NCBI RefSeq assembly: GCF_018882385.1
Contig: NZ_JACVON010000001.1
Span: 666,942-730,941, forward strand
Reading direction: 5' to 3'
Length of the DNA: 64,000 bases
Source: Polynucleobacter sp. 30F-ANTBAC
GTDB lineage: Bacteria > Pseudomonadota > Gammaproteobacteria > Burkholderiales > Burkholderiaceae
Position numbers and translations under genes: made by a program. The notes beneath the pieces were generated by a model, which saw nothing but the letters and a program-made list of their open reading frames with translations, did not search any database and was not told the origin of the DNA. Positions 1-8,271 of this stretch are shown piece after piece. Numbering within the stretch: the first letter of the stretch is position 1; each line of letters starts with the position of its first letter.

Positions 1-51
1 GCTTGCCATAAATGCTGAAGCAACAACTACCGAACTTAGTACTTTCTTCAT
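1..51 (-). CDS. N-terminus of a secreted protein, cut by window edge
   Basis: Only the first 17 codons are inside the window. They read MKKVLSSVVVASAFMAS, which has the Lys-Lys n-region and hydrophobic core of a Sec signal peptide. A good Shine-Dalgarno (GAGGAG) lies about 6 bases before the ATG. The gene is downstream of the copper receptor gene on the same strand but behind that gene's terminator, so it may be a separate unit. The function cannot be told from this fragment. Confidence 0.6.
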   Translation of the reverse strand, partial: MKKVLSSVVVASAFMAS

Positions 52-83
52 GAACTTCTCCTCTAGATTGTTCAGTTTAAATC

Positions 84-113
84 CAAAAAAAGCCCTTCAC
101 AAGACAGGGCTTT
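84..113 (-). terminator. Rho-independent terminator after the OprC-type receptor gene
   Basis: Read on the minus strand, AAGCCCT pairs with AGGGCTT around a 9-base loop and is followed by a run of seven U. It starts a few bases after the receptor stop codon. Confidence 0.85.
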
Positions 114-119
114 AGATCA

Positions 120-2135
120 TCAATCAAGTGCAATTGTTGCTTTTAACCAAGCAGTTCGGCCAGGTTCATTAACACGAGTAGTTTGAGTGTATCCGTCAAT
201 TGAAGACCCAGAACGACTAATAAATTCAGCATAGGTTTTATCAAATAGATTATCAACACCTACCGCTAATACAGTTTTCTTATTAGGCTTATATCCTGCA
301 TTTAGGGAAAAAATACCAAAGCCACCTGATTTAGCAACGTCCTGACCTGAAATATTACCCTGACCAATAGCCGCCTCATCCTTAGGAGCAACCAATCTAA
401 GCAATGCGCCATAGGAATATTTTTTATCATCATAGCCAACAGATAAGCGACCTTCCAATGGAGCTAATTGAGCCAATGGCAAAGCGTCAGTTTCATTTTT
501 ACCTTTAACGTAAGAAAGACTTGAGTTAACTTTGACTGTATTGGTTAATTGGTATCCAGCACCAAGCTCTGCGCCATAAGTGTGAGCATCAACATTCCTT
601 GCTGTTGCCGTTCTATACATTCCCGATGTATAGCCAGTTCTAGCATCAATCAGAATCAAATCATTTATTTGGTTATAAAAAACTGATGCATTAAAGTCAT
701 ACAAGTCAGATTTTTTAATTAAACCCATGTCAATCTGATTTGTTTTCTCTGTCTTCATCGATTGAAATGAACTGTGATTATTAGACATCATTGGATTCAT
801 ACCAGCCGAACCATCTCTTCTATATGAAATTAACTCCCAATAGTCTGGCATTCTTTCTGAATGGCCAACACCAATAAAACCTTTCGACGCTTTAAGTGAA
901 TCAAGATCCTGCTCCAGCCTTACAAAACCGCTATTCGTAAGCTCTTCTCGTTTTTGCCCTGCAGTATCTGATGACATAGCAGAGCGCTTATCCAAAACAG
1001 TCCAAAAATCGCCACGATACCCTGCGACCACTTTTTGGCTTTTATTCAACTGTTCAGTCACCTCACCAAATACACTGGTATTTTTAAATTCCGAGTCCTC
1101 TGTGATAGCAATGGCACCCATACCCGGCATATTTCCACCATGCTTTGACTCTGAGTAATCAACACCCAATTTTGCTTTAGTGCTCGATCTTAAATTTAAG
1201 TCTGATACCAAACGTAAAGCATTGGTTTCATGCGTCACATCCATGTAAGAGTTGGGATTTCCTCTCATGGCTTCTGACATGGTGTGGAAGATAGTGTTTC
1301 TTGAAGCTTGAATTTCTAGTTTTTCAACAAGCTCAGATATATTTTTAAGCTGTCCCTTTAATGCTACATTTTCACGTAAGAACTTTGTGCCATCCATGGA
1401 TCGATCAGCATAAGCCGCATAACCGTTACTTCTACCAGCTGATAACTCAAAACGCTTATTATCATCAGGTGTCAAACCCAATGCTGCGCCAGCGCTGTAC
1501 CGACTGTATTGTGAATGGACTTTATTGCCATTACCATCTTTATAGTCTTGTGAATGAGAGTTTGATCCAGTGAAGTTAGCAAAATATCCTTTATCGCCAA
1601 TATTTGCATCAATCACTTCATCATGACGACCAAAGCTTCCCACCAAACCAGAAGCGTGAACATCATACCCTGGGTTCTTATAAGTTTTTGGCTCCTTCTC
1701 AAAGCGCACCGTTGCTGCTGAGCCGTGACCTGGATAAAGAACAGTCTGAGGACCCTTAACAACAGTTACCTTGTCGTAAATTTCAGGGAAGATATAAGCT
1801 GTAGGCGCATCCATACGCTGACCACAACCACCAAAAATATTTTGATCATCTGCCAAAATATTCACGCGAGATCCACCCATGCCACGGAAATTAGGCTCAC
1901 CATCCGTACCAGCTTTACGCATAATGCTAAAACCCGGAACAGACTTCAAAAAGTCAGCGCCATCGTGCGCTGGCAATGGTTGGCGAGGAACCTTAGGATC
2001 TAACTCGATTGTTGTTGGCGTGGTCATTGGTGCTGCTGTAACAACCACATCATTCAATACAGCTTCTGTAGCAAACGAATTGGACACCAACATCGATGCA
2101 ACCAAAGCAATTGGGGTTACTTTAATTAACTTCAT
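120..2135 (-). CDS. oprC: TonB-dependent copper receptor, OprC/NosA family
   Basis: This is an outer-membrane TonB-dependent receptor of 671 residues, normal for the family. A signal peptide covers about residues 1-22, followed by a TonB-box-like segment (NDVVVTAAP). The plug domain contains the GCGQRMDAPTAY region and KGPQTVLYPG, which mark the copper-receptor (OprC/NosA) subfamily. A 22-strand barrel follows, ending near KATIALD. In Pseudomonas, OprC and NosA bind copper and are linked to copper supply for cuproenzymes. The neighbours support a copper role: a DUF2946 protein with a Cys-containing motif and a Crp/Fnr-type regulator lie upstream on the same strand. The substrate is inferred from family membership and was not tested. 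Confidence 0.9.
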   Translation of the reverse strand: MKLIKVTPIALVASMLVSNSFATEAVLNDVVVTAAPMTTPTTIELDPKVPRQPLPAHDGADFLKSVPGFSIMRKAGTDGEPNFRGMGGSRVNILADDQNIFGGCGQRMDAPTAYIFPEIYDKVTVVKGPQTVLYPGHGSAATVRFEKEPKTYKNPGYDVHASGLVGSFGRHDEVIDANIGDKGYFANFTGSNSHSQDYKDGNGNKVHSQYSRYSAGAALGLTPDDNKRFELSAGRSNGYAAYADRSMDGTKFLRENVALKGQLKNISELVEKLEIQASRNTIFHTMSEAMRGNPNSYMDVTHETNALRLVSDLNLRSSTKAKLGVDYSESKHGGNMPGMGAIAITEDSEFKNTSVFGEVTEQLNKSQKVVAGYRGDFWTVLDKRSAMSSDTAGQKREELTNSGFVRLEQDLDSLKASKGFIGVGHSERMPDYWELISYRRDGSAGMNPMMSNNHSSFQSMKTEKTNQIDMGLIKKSDLYDFNASVFYNQINDLILIDARTGYTSGMYRTATARNVDAHTYGAELGAGYQLTNTVKVNSSLSYVKGKNETDALPLAQLAPLEGRLSVGYDDKKYSYGALLRLVAPKDEAAIGQGNISGQDVAKSGGFGIFSLNAGYKPNKKTVLAVGVDNLFDKTYAEFISRSGSSIDGYTQTTRVNEPGRTAWLKATIALD

Positions 2136-2155
2136 TTCATTTCCTTATTAAAAAA

Positions 2156-2254
2156 TTACTTCTTATTACGATTCTTAACAATGACGACATAACCGAGAAA
2201 GGCTATTAAAAAATAGACTCCCCAGAAAATTAGTGCGCTCTTTAAATCTGACAT
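2156..2254 (-). CDS. 32-residue single-span membrane protein
   Basis: This small ORF lies between the Crp-type regulator and the copper receptor on the same strand, with gaps of 14 and 20 bases. It begins MSDLKSALIFWGVYFLIAFL and ends in a basic tail (VKNRNKK). That gives one hydrophobic span of about 18 residues with a positive C-terminus, which predicts N-out, C-in topology. A weak AAGG lies about 12 bases upstream. I do not recognise the family. Its position in a tight four-gene run and its clear transmembrane pattern make it a plausible real gene, perhaps an accessory to copper or respiratory enzyme assembly, but that role is a guess. Confidence 0.55.
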   Translation of the reverse strand: MSDLKSALIFWGVYFLIAFLGYVVIVKNRNKK

Positions 2255-2268
2255 CTCTTAAATAAACC

Positions 2269-2847
2269 TTAAGCAGCCAAAGACATCAATGATTGACTCG
2301 AGAAAGTAAATTGATTCCTCAAATTACCTCTTGTGCCCTGCACAGGAATCAAAATGCCTTGCTTTCTTAAGCTGTTGATACAGCGCGAAACTGTTTCAAT
2401 AGTTAAGTCAGTGATTTCTGCCGTTTCTTTTAGGGGTGGCAAAGTTAAATTAGCTTGGCTTTGACTTTGGTCAGATGAGCTAAGCAAATCAATAAATTTC
2501 AAAATGCGGCCCATGGCTGTTCCACATCGCAGCGAAACCACCTCTGATTGGCGCAAACTAGATTTAATGAGCTCTTCTGCTAATGCTTCAGCCCATAGAA
2601 TGCTTGGCTCCTGCCAAACTGCGATCTCGCAATCAGTTAACGCTTGCGCTTCGAAGGCGTATGGTTTGCGCAATAAAACTTCAGCGCCAAGCAAGTCGCC
2701 TGATATAGCTATATTCGCAAAAATGGATTGATGAGTTCTAGTAGTCTGACTGAGTCTAACGGTACCACTAAGAACTTTATAAGCAGGTCCAGTCTGACCC
2801 GATATATAAATCTGGTCACCAGCTTTAAAACTTATTGTTTTTTTCAT
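2269..2847 (-). CDS. Crp/Fnr-family transcriptional regulator
   Basis: This 192-residue protein has an N-terminal cyclic-nucleotide-binding-type beta roll (about residues 5-105, with the GDLLGAEVLL turn) and a C-terminal winged helix. The recognition region is about residues 138-168 (LKETAEITDLTIETVSRCIN), where the TxxTVSR-type helix is clear. It is shorter than Crp or Fnr (210-250). It lacks the N-terminal Cys cluster that binds the Fnr 4Fe-4S centre, since the only Cys residues are scattered, so an oxygen-sensing cluster is unlikely. It sits between the DUF2946 gene and the small membrane ORF and copper receptor. It probably controls this locus or a respiratory regulon, but the signal is unknown. 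Confidence 0.85.
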   Translation of the reverse strand: MKKTISFKAGDQIYISGQTGPAYKVLSGTVRLSQTTRTHQSIFANIAISGDLLGAEVLLRKPYAFEAQALTDCEIAVWQEPSILWAEALAEELIKSSLRQSEVVSLRCGTAMGRILKFIDLLSSSDQSQSQANLTLPPLKETAEITDLTIETVSRCINSLRKQGILIPVQGTRGNLRNQFTFSSQSLMSLAA

Positions 2848-2925
2848 GATTCACTCGCAATAATCTTTTGGGAGCGCGCAAATGCGCTCATACCAGCAAC
2901 TAGATACCTAGTGCTGAGCTAAAAA

Positions 2926-3309
2926 TTAAGCGAGTGTTGGAGGTGCTCTAGAAGGAAGCGATACCCAAGCGAATAATGGCTTAGGTGATTGATAGAAAAG
3001 CTGAGGGTATAACTGGTGAGCTTCTGGCTTAGCAAAACTCAAAGTGCCATTAACAGGCAGATCATAAGCACCATGCATGATGCAAAATGGGCAATGCTCA
3101 TTAGCCTTTTTGGTTTCTTGTTCTTGGTTCTGATCAGCACCAACCATAACGGTCATTTTGCTGCCTGCCGTTGTACAAACTTCAACAGCAAAACCTTTGC
3201 CATCCTGAGCAACTGAGATAGCCTGAGAAATTGAAGGCGCAAGTGAACCCGTCAAGACAGCCAAGATGGCAATCATGTGGATGAATTTACGTTTAATCAA
3301 CTTAATCAT
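2926..3309 (-). CDS. DUF2946 family protein, copper-locus associated
   Basis: This 127-residue protein has an N-terminal hydrophobic segment (about residues 10-30) that fits a signal peptide or anchor. It then carries the family's HCPFC motif near residues 73-77 and the typical C-terminal SRAPP motif. DUF2946 proteins are frequently encoded next to OprC-type copper receptors, as here. The His/Cys motif suggests metal binding in the periplasm, but no biochemical role is established to my knowledge. It is the first gene of the minus-strand copper run, and its upstream gap (3310-3420) holds the divergent promoters shared with the phosphoesterase gene. Confidence 0.8.
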   Translation of the reverse strand: MIKLIKRKFIHMIAILAVLTGSLAPSISQAISVAQDGKGFAVEVCTTAGSKMTVMVGADQNQEQETKKANEHCPFCIMHGAYDLPVNGTLSFAKPEAHQLYPQLFYQSPKPLFAWVSLPSRAPPTLA

Positions 3310-3420
3310 TGCTTGTGATTTTATATGATTTGTATATTTTCGAGGTTTTTTAAGTTTTTCTTGATCTGAGTAGGGGTATTTTGTCAGTTAGAACGAGGTT
3401 TCTTGTCATATCATTAGAGG

Positions 3421-4179
3421 ATGTCTTCCGATCGTAGAATTGCACTTTTTGCTGACTTACACAGCAACCTAGAGGCTTTTGATGCCTGCCTGGAGCATGC
3501 TCAAGAGCATGGCGCTACTGAATTTGTATTTTTAGGTGATTTGGTTGGCTACAACGCCGATCCAGTTGCTGTCATTGAAAAAGTTGCTGAATTAGTTGAT
3601 AAAAATAAAGCTGTCGCTTTAATGGGCAACCATGACGAGGCAGTCTTTAAAGATCATTCCACCAGAATGAATGCACATGCTTGGGCGGCTATTCAGTGGA
3701 CACGCAACCAACTCTCTGATCAGCATGTTTCTTTTTTAAAAGAATTACCACTCATTCATAAAGATGAAGATATTTGCTACGTGCATTCATCTGCATCTAA
3801 ACCAGAAAATTGGTCCTATGTTGATAGTGGCTTAGCCGCTTGGCACTGCGCTGAAGCAGCCGGCACAACGTACACATTTGTAGGTCATGTTCATGACTCT
3901 ACTGTGTACTATCAAAGCAGTGTTGGTAAATTAGTTCAATTTCACCCTCACCCTGGTGAGCCCGTGCCTATTTCTCGTCACAGAAGATGGGTTTCAGTAA
4001 CTGGCTCAATGGGGCAACCTCGAGATGGTAACCCTGCTGCTGCATATGCCCTATTCCAACCTGATGAAGAAAGCATTACTTTTCATCGCGTTGACTACGA
4101 TCATTACAAGGCTGCAGAAAAAATTCACAAGGCTGGTCTACCTGACGACCTTGCTAATCGCTTGCTAACGGGCAAATAG
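3421..4179 (+). CDS. Metallophosphoesterase (YfcE/MJ0936-like)
   Basis: A calcineurin-like phosphoesterase of 252 residues. The metal-binding motifs are all present: D12-x-H14 in ADLHSN, GD40 in LGDLVGY, GNHD at 69-72, and GHVH near residue 159. The fold should bind two metal ions and hydrolyse phosphomonoesters or phosphodiesters; the substrate is not predictable. An AGAGG Shine-Dalgarno-like sequence directly abuts the ATG, which is unusually close. The next gene is a Ser/Thr kinase 12 bases downstream, so the two are likely co-transcribed. Whether the phosphatase acts on kinase targets is unknown. Confidence 0.85.
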   Translation: MSSDRRIALFADLHSNLEAFDACLEHAQEHGATEFVFLGDLVGYNADPVAVIEKVAELVDKNKAVALMGNHDEAVFKDHSTRMNAHAWAAIQWTRNQLSDQHVSFLKELPLIHKDEDICYVHSSASKPENWSYVDSGLAAWHCAEAAGTTYTFVGHVHDSTVYYQSSVGKLVQFHPHPGEPVPISRHRRWVSVTGSMGQPRDGNPAAAYALFQPDEESITFHRVDYDHYKAAEKIHKAGLPDDLANRLLTGK

Positions 4180-4191
4180 AGATTTATAAGC

Positions 4192-5622
4192 ATGGGCATT
4201 AATAAAACTATCGAATCTATTAACGATATTTTCCAAGAGGGGAAAGAGATCGATGGTTTTTTAATCGGTGAAGAAGTGCACCGCGGTGGCATGGCAGTTT
4301 TATACGAGGCTACTAAAGAAGGTATTGAATATCCTATCCTTTTAAAAGTGCCGCGCGTTGGACGAGACCAACCGGTTGAAAGCTTGATTGGGTTTGAGAC
4401 AGAGCTCACCATCATGAAATCTCTCAAAAGCCCTTTTGTGCCTCGCCTAGCTGGCGCGGGCAATATGGCCAAAAAACCATATATCGCCATGGAGCGCTTA
4501 GATGGTCGCCCACTCGATCAAATCATTGAAGAACAAGGTGGTAAGTTAAGCGACATTCAACAGACAATTGATATTGTTTCAAATGTGGCTCTTGCAATTG
4601 CCAGTCTTCATGCGCAAGACATCATTCACTTAGATTTAAAGCCTGAAAATATCTTAGTCACCAAAGATAACAAAGTGGCGATTATTGATTTTGGTTTAGC
4701 CCACCATACTCACTATCCAGACTTATTAGTTGAACAAATGCGTAAGGGCGTAGGTTCAGCTCCATACATAGCCCCGGAACAAGTGATGGGGATCCGCAAT
4801 GATTGGCGCAGCGACATCTTTGCAATGGGCACTATTCTTTATGAAATGCTAACTGGGGAACTTCCATTTGGTAGCCCTAGCACCATCAATGGCCTCAAGA
4901 ATAGAATGTGGAGCGAAGCATTACCTCTTCGCGCCATCCGCAAAGAAATTCCGCCATGGTTACAAGAAGTTGTTCTGCGATGCATGGAGCCATTAGCGGC
5001 GAATAGATATCAAAGTGCTACCCGCTTGCGCCAACTTCTCAAATCCCCCGAGAGCGTTCAACTAACAGCAAGAGCTGAAAAACTTTACCCAAATAGTGCA
5101 TGGGATAACATGAAGCGCTGGTTTAGAGCAGCTGGATATGAGCCATCACCATGCCCAAAACCTAGCTCGGCACTTGATAACGCCCCGCTGATTATTGCAG
5201 CTATCGACACACGACAAAATGATGATGTCTTGAGGGAGCGCATGCAAAACACTGCGATACATTTACTGCAAGCATATCCAGAAAGTCGCTTAATTTGCTT
5301 AAGCACCATCTCAAGCACACCTACATTTGAAGGCAATGCAGAATCAGAAACAGCATCAGGTATTGTGCGCGGTCATTTGGTTCAATTGATGGACTGGGCA
5401 AAACCGCTGAAGATGTCGACAGAACGCGTTTCATTCCATGTATTAGAGGCAATGGATCCTGCCTCAAGAATCGTTGAGTTTGCACAAGATAATCACGCTT
5501 CGATGATTCTAATTGGGGCATCTCATAAGATACCGGCCAAGGTAACGCCATGGCGAACATCCATGACAAAAATTGTCGAGGAAGCACCTTGCAGCGTTCA
5601 TATCGTTAGAAGTTCTAACTAG
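4192..5622 (+). CDS. Ser/Thr protein kinase fused to a universal stress protein domain
   Basis: This 476-residue protein has an N-terminal Hanks-type kinase domain (about 20-290). Visible features are a glycine-loop remnant (GEEVHRGGMAVLYEA), Lys52, the catalytic loop HLDLKPEN (146-153), DFG (166-168) and an APEQ segment. The usual Arg before the catalytic Asp is Leu, so it is a non-RD kinase. From about residue 330 a UspA-type domain follows, with the family's ending (ILIGASHK ... APCSVHIVR). No transmembrane helix is seen, so it should be cytoplasmic, unlike PASTA kinases. The C-terminus overlaps the convergent regulator gene by 8 bases. It probably works in stress signalling, but its targets are unknown. 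Confidence 0.88.
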   Translation: MGINKTIESINDIFQEGKEIDGFLIGEEVHRGGMAVLYEATKEGIEYPILLKVPRVGRDQPVESLIGFETELTIMKSLKSPFVPRLAGAGNMAKKPYIAMERLDGRPLDQIIEEQGGKLSDIQQTIDIVSNVALAIASLHAQDIIHLDLKPENILVTKDNKVAIIDFGLAHHTHYPDLLVEQMRKGVGSAPYIAPEQVMGIRNDWRSDIFAMGTILYEMLTGELPFGSPSTINGLKNRMWSEALPLRAIRKEIPPWLQEVVLRCMEPLAANRYQSATRLRQLLKSPESVQLTARAEKLYPNSAWDNMKRWFRAAGYEPSPCPKPSSALDNAPLIIAAIDTRQNDDVLRERMQNTAIHLLQAYPESRLICLSTISSTPTFEGNAESETASGIVRGHLVQLMDWAKPLKMSTERVSFHVLEAMDPASRIVEFAQDNHASMILIGASHKIPAKVTPWRTSMTKIVEEAPCSVHIVRSSN

Positions 5623-6637
5623 CTTTGAGAGTATTCCTTAGCTTAACCTCTTGATAGCCAGGCATCTTCTTCGCCTCTTTTCTCAATACACGAATTAGTT
5701 CACTCACAGCACTGCGCTTGACCATCTGTGGCGACATGGCTAAAAAATAAGTTTCGTCACCCAAACTCAAAAAATCCAAGTTATGTTCTAGAGCAACACT
5801 CTTGAGCCCCAATCCAACGTCTGCAGTTCCAGCCAAAATAGCTGTCGCCACCGCAGAGTGAGTGAATTCTTCTCGCTGATATCCTCTAATTTTTTTAGCA
5901 GGTAACTGTTGCGACTCCAATAATTTATCTAATAAAAGTCGGGTACCTGCACCTTTTTGCCGATTAATAAAGCGCACTTCTGGGCGAGCTAAATCTGTTA
6001 ATTTTAATATCTTAAGTGGATTACCTTTTTGAACCATTAAACCTTGGGTACGCTTCATAACAGGGTATGCCTGTATCCCTTGCAAAGACAAACGCTCACG
6101 CACTCCTTGAATACTCTCATCATCTGGCACATGAAATCCCGCCAAATTAGCAACGCCTGATATTAATTGCTCCAAGGACTGTCCTGAACCCATCGTTTGC
6201 AAGTCAAATAAGTTGCTTTGTAAAACAGCCTCTTCTAACAAAGGATCGTTACTGGCGCAAATAATCCATTTTTTCTTTTCATGATTTTCCAAACTGTCTA
6301 GCCTGATTTGGAAACGATCCTCTTGAACTTCATTAATACTTTGATATTCTTTTTCAACATCATCCACAATCTTTAAGAGGGTTGCAGCAGCAGCGGTTAG
6401 GGTTGAGCCGTGCCCCTTAATACTTAGCAATAAAGAGCAGCCAAGAGTCTTCTCAACCGCCTTTAAGCGATTCCATAGCGTCCGGTATGAGATATTCAGA
6501 CTATCAGCTGCAGATTGCAATGATCGTCCCTGCTGCACCCCACGCAATAGATCTGCAACCCAGGTTAAATCAATGGCCTCATTCAAAAATGGGCCCTTTT
6601 TGCGGATAGAAATATGGGGGGTAATCTTAATTTGCAT
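5615..6637 (-). CDS. ModE/LysR-like HTH regulator with periplasmic-binding-protein-type sensor domain
   Basis: This 340-residue protein starts with a winged-helix domain of ModE/LysR type (about 20-90, HTH around SLQSAADSLNISYRTLWNRL). A linker follows, then a domain related to molybdate/tungstate-type substrate-binding proteins (about 125-330, with the KGAGTRLLLDKLL segment). Such one-component regulators usually sense the ligand imported by the neighbouring transporter. The gene is divergent from tupABC with a 72-base gap, so it probably represses or activates tungstate or molybdate uptake. The ligand is inferred from context. Confidence 0.8.
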   Translation of the reverse strand: MQIKITPHISIRKKGPFLNEAIDLTWVADLLRGVQQGRSLQSAADSLNISYRTLWNRLKAVEKTLGCSLLLSIKGHGSTLTAAAATLLKIVDDVEKEYQSINEVQEDRFQIRLDSLENHEKKKWIICASNDPLLEEAVLQSNLFDLQTMGSGQSLEQLISGVANLAGFHVPDDESIQGVRERLSLQGIQAYPVMKRTQGLMVQKGNPLKILKLTDLARPEVRFINRQKGAGTRLLLDKLLESQQLPAKKIRGYQREEFTHSAVATAILAGTADVGLGLKSVALEHNLDFLSLGDETYFLAMSPQMVKRSAVSELIRVLRKEAKKMPGYQEVKLRNTLKAS

Positions 6638-6655
6638 ATGAAAGTAATTGCATAT
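6632..6655. promoter_or_regulatory. Paired TTGCATAT direct repeats in the regulator/tupA divergent gap
   Basis: The octamer TTGCATAT occurs at 6632-6639 and again at 6648-6655, exactly 16 bases apart. The first copy covers the start codon of the divergent regulator gene. The placement suits autoregulation plus control of tupA. This is a candidate operator from sequence only. Confidence 0.4.
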
Positions 6656-6709
6656 TGATACTTATTTAATAAATGTTGATGATATAACCATATTTATAAA
6701 GGAGACAAT

Positions 6710-7543
6710 ATGAAACGTCGTAATATTCTTAAACTAGCAGCAACATCACTTTTGGTGGTTTCAGGTATTGGCTTTAACAGCAGCTCTGCATATGCTCAAA
6801 AATCGATTACCGTTTCCTCCACCACCTCGACCGAGCAATCGGGTCTATTTACCCATATTCTTCCGGTCTTTGAGAAAAAGACAGGCATTCAAGTGAAAGT
6901 GGTGGCTGTAGGTACAGGTCAAGCATTGGATATCGGGCGTAGAGGTGATGCCGATGTGGTCTTCGTACACGATAAGGTCGCTGAAGAAAAATTTGTTGAT
7001 CAAGGCTTTGCCGATAAGCGTATTGAAATCATGTACAACGATTTTGTATTAATCGGCCCTAAAGCTGATCCAGCCAAAATCAATGGTGGCAAAGATATCG
7101 CTGTAGCACTACAAAAAATCAATCAATCCAAAGCAAATTTTGTCTCTCGTGGCGATAAAAGTGGCACACATGCGGCAGAGCTTCGCTACTGGAAAGCAAC
7201 AGGCATTGAGGTATCTCCTAACCTCACTTGGTATAAAGAAACAGGGTCAGGTATGGGTCCCGCACTCAATACGGCCTCAGGTCTTAATGGCTACATTCTT
7301 TCAGATAGAGCAACCTGGTTAACGTTTAAAAACAGAGGCGACCTCAACATCTTGGTTCAAGGTGACCCGAAGCTATTTAATCAGTATGGTGTGATGTTAG
7401 TTAGCCCTGAGAAGCATCCTCACGTTAAAAAACAAGAAGGTCAAGCATTTATTGATTGGATCGCATCAAAAGAAGGTCAAGACACTATTGCCTCCTATAA
7501 AGTAGGTGGTGAACAGCTGTTTTTCCCTAACGCTAAAAAATAA
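6710..7543 (+). CDS. tupA: Tungstate ABC transporter substrate-binding protein
   Basis: A 277-residue periplasmic binding protein with a signal peptide ending near SSAYAQ (residues 1-30). The mature start carries the TTSTEQSGL motif typical of TupA, and GTGQALDIGRRGDADVVFVHD and GDKSGTHAAELRYW are the other family blocks. TupA proteins bind tungstate far more tightly than molybdate. A strong AAGGAG lies 5 bases before the ATG. It is the first gene of tupABC. The imported tungstate could supply the formate dehydrogenase encoded 35 kb away; that link is inference. Confidence 0.92.
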   Translation: MKRRNILKLAATSLLVVSGIGFNSSSAYAQKSITVSSTTSTEQSGLFTHILPVFEKKTGIQVKVVAVGTGQALDIGRRGDADVVFVHDKVAEEKFVDQGFADKRIEIMYNDFVLIGPKADPAKINGGKDIAVALQKINQSKANFVSRGDKSGTHAAELRYWKATGIEVSPNLTWYKETGSGMGPALNTASGLNGYILSDRATWLTFKNRGDLNILVQGDPKLFNQYGVMLVSPEKHPHVKKQEGQAFIDWIASKEGQDTIASYKVGGEQLFFPNAKK

Positions 7544-7575
7544 CCCTAAATCAATAAAAGCATTAAGCTATCGGC

Positions 7576-8271
7576 ATGTTTTCGTCATTTAGCGATGCTT
7601 TTCATTTATTAGGAATACTCGATGCCAAGTTACTTGGCATCGTTTTTATCTCCATTCAAGTTAGCCTATCTGCCCTTCTTATTGGCTGCCTTATTGGTAT
7701 TCCTTTAGGGGCTGTAGTGGCTGTGTACCAATTCCCAGGTCGCCAGGCTGTAGTGGTGATTTTAAATAGCTTGATGGGCGTTCCAACAGTTATTGTGGGC
7801 GTTGTGATTTACCTGCTTCTATCCAGAACAGGCCCCATGGGTGAACTGAACTGGCTCTTTACAGTTAAGGGCATGATTTTGGCTCAATCCTGTTTGACCA
7901 TTCCCTTAATTGGCGCTTTAACTAGACAGATCATTGAGGATGCTTGGCAGATCCACGGCGAGACATTCACAGCCCTTCGCTTAAAAACGGTGGCCAAACT
8001 GAAGTGGCTAATTTGGGACACCCGCTTTTCTTTATCGATTACCCTTTTAGCCGGCTTTGCAAGAGCCATATCGGAGGTGGGTGCAGTGATGATCGTTGGC
8101 GGCAACATTGATCACGCAACAAGAACTATGACCACTGCGATTGCACTCGAAACCAGCAAAGGGGATTTGCCGTTTGCCCTAGCACTTGGAATGGTTCTAT
8201 TGCTCGTTGTTATCTTTGCAAATTTCTTAATCTTCATCATTAAGACTATGGCGGAGAAACGCTATGGATAA
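7576..8271 (+). CDS. tupB: Tungstate ABC transporter permease
   Basis: A 231-residue inner-membrane protein with about five hydrophobic spans and a ModB/CysT-type cytoplasmic loop. The EAA-type segment lies near residues 130-175 (TFTALRLKTVAKLKWLIWDT and the following ARAISEVGAV). It lies 32 bases after tupA and its last 8 bases overlap the ATP-binding gene, so the three genes form one operon. The length matches TupB. Confidence 0.9.
   Translation: MFSSFSDAFHLLGILDAKLLGIVFISIQVSLSALLIGCLIGIPLGAVVAVYQFPGRQAVVVILNSLMGVPTVIVGVVIYLLLSRTGPMGELNWLFTVKGMILAQSCLTIPLIGALTRQIIEDAWQIHGETFTALRLKTVAKLKWLIWDTRFSLSITLLAGFARAISEVGAVMIVGGNIDHATRTMTTAIALETSKGDLPFALALGMVLLLVVIFANFLIFIIKTMAEKRYG

Noticed and set aside
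2269-2847. Naming the Crp/Fnr-type protein Fnr
   Set aside because: The N-terminal Cys motif for the 4Fe-4S cluster is missing.
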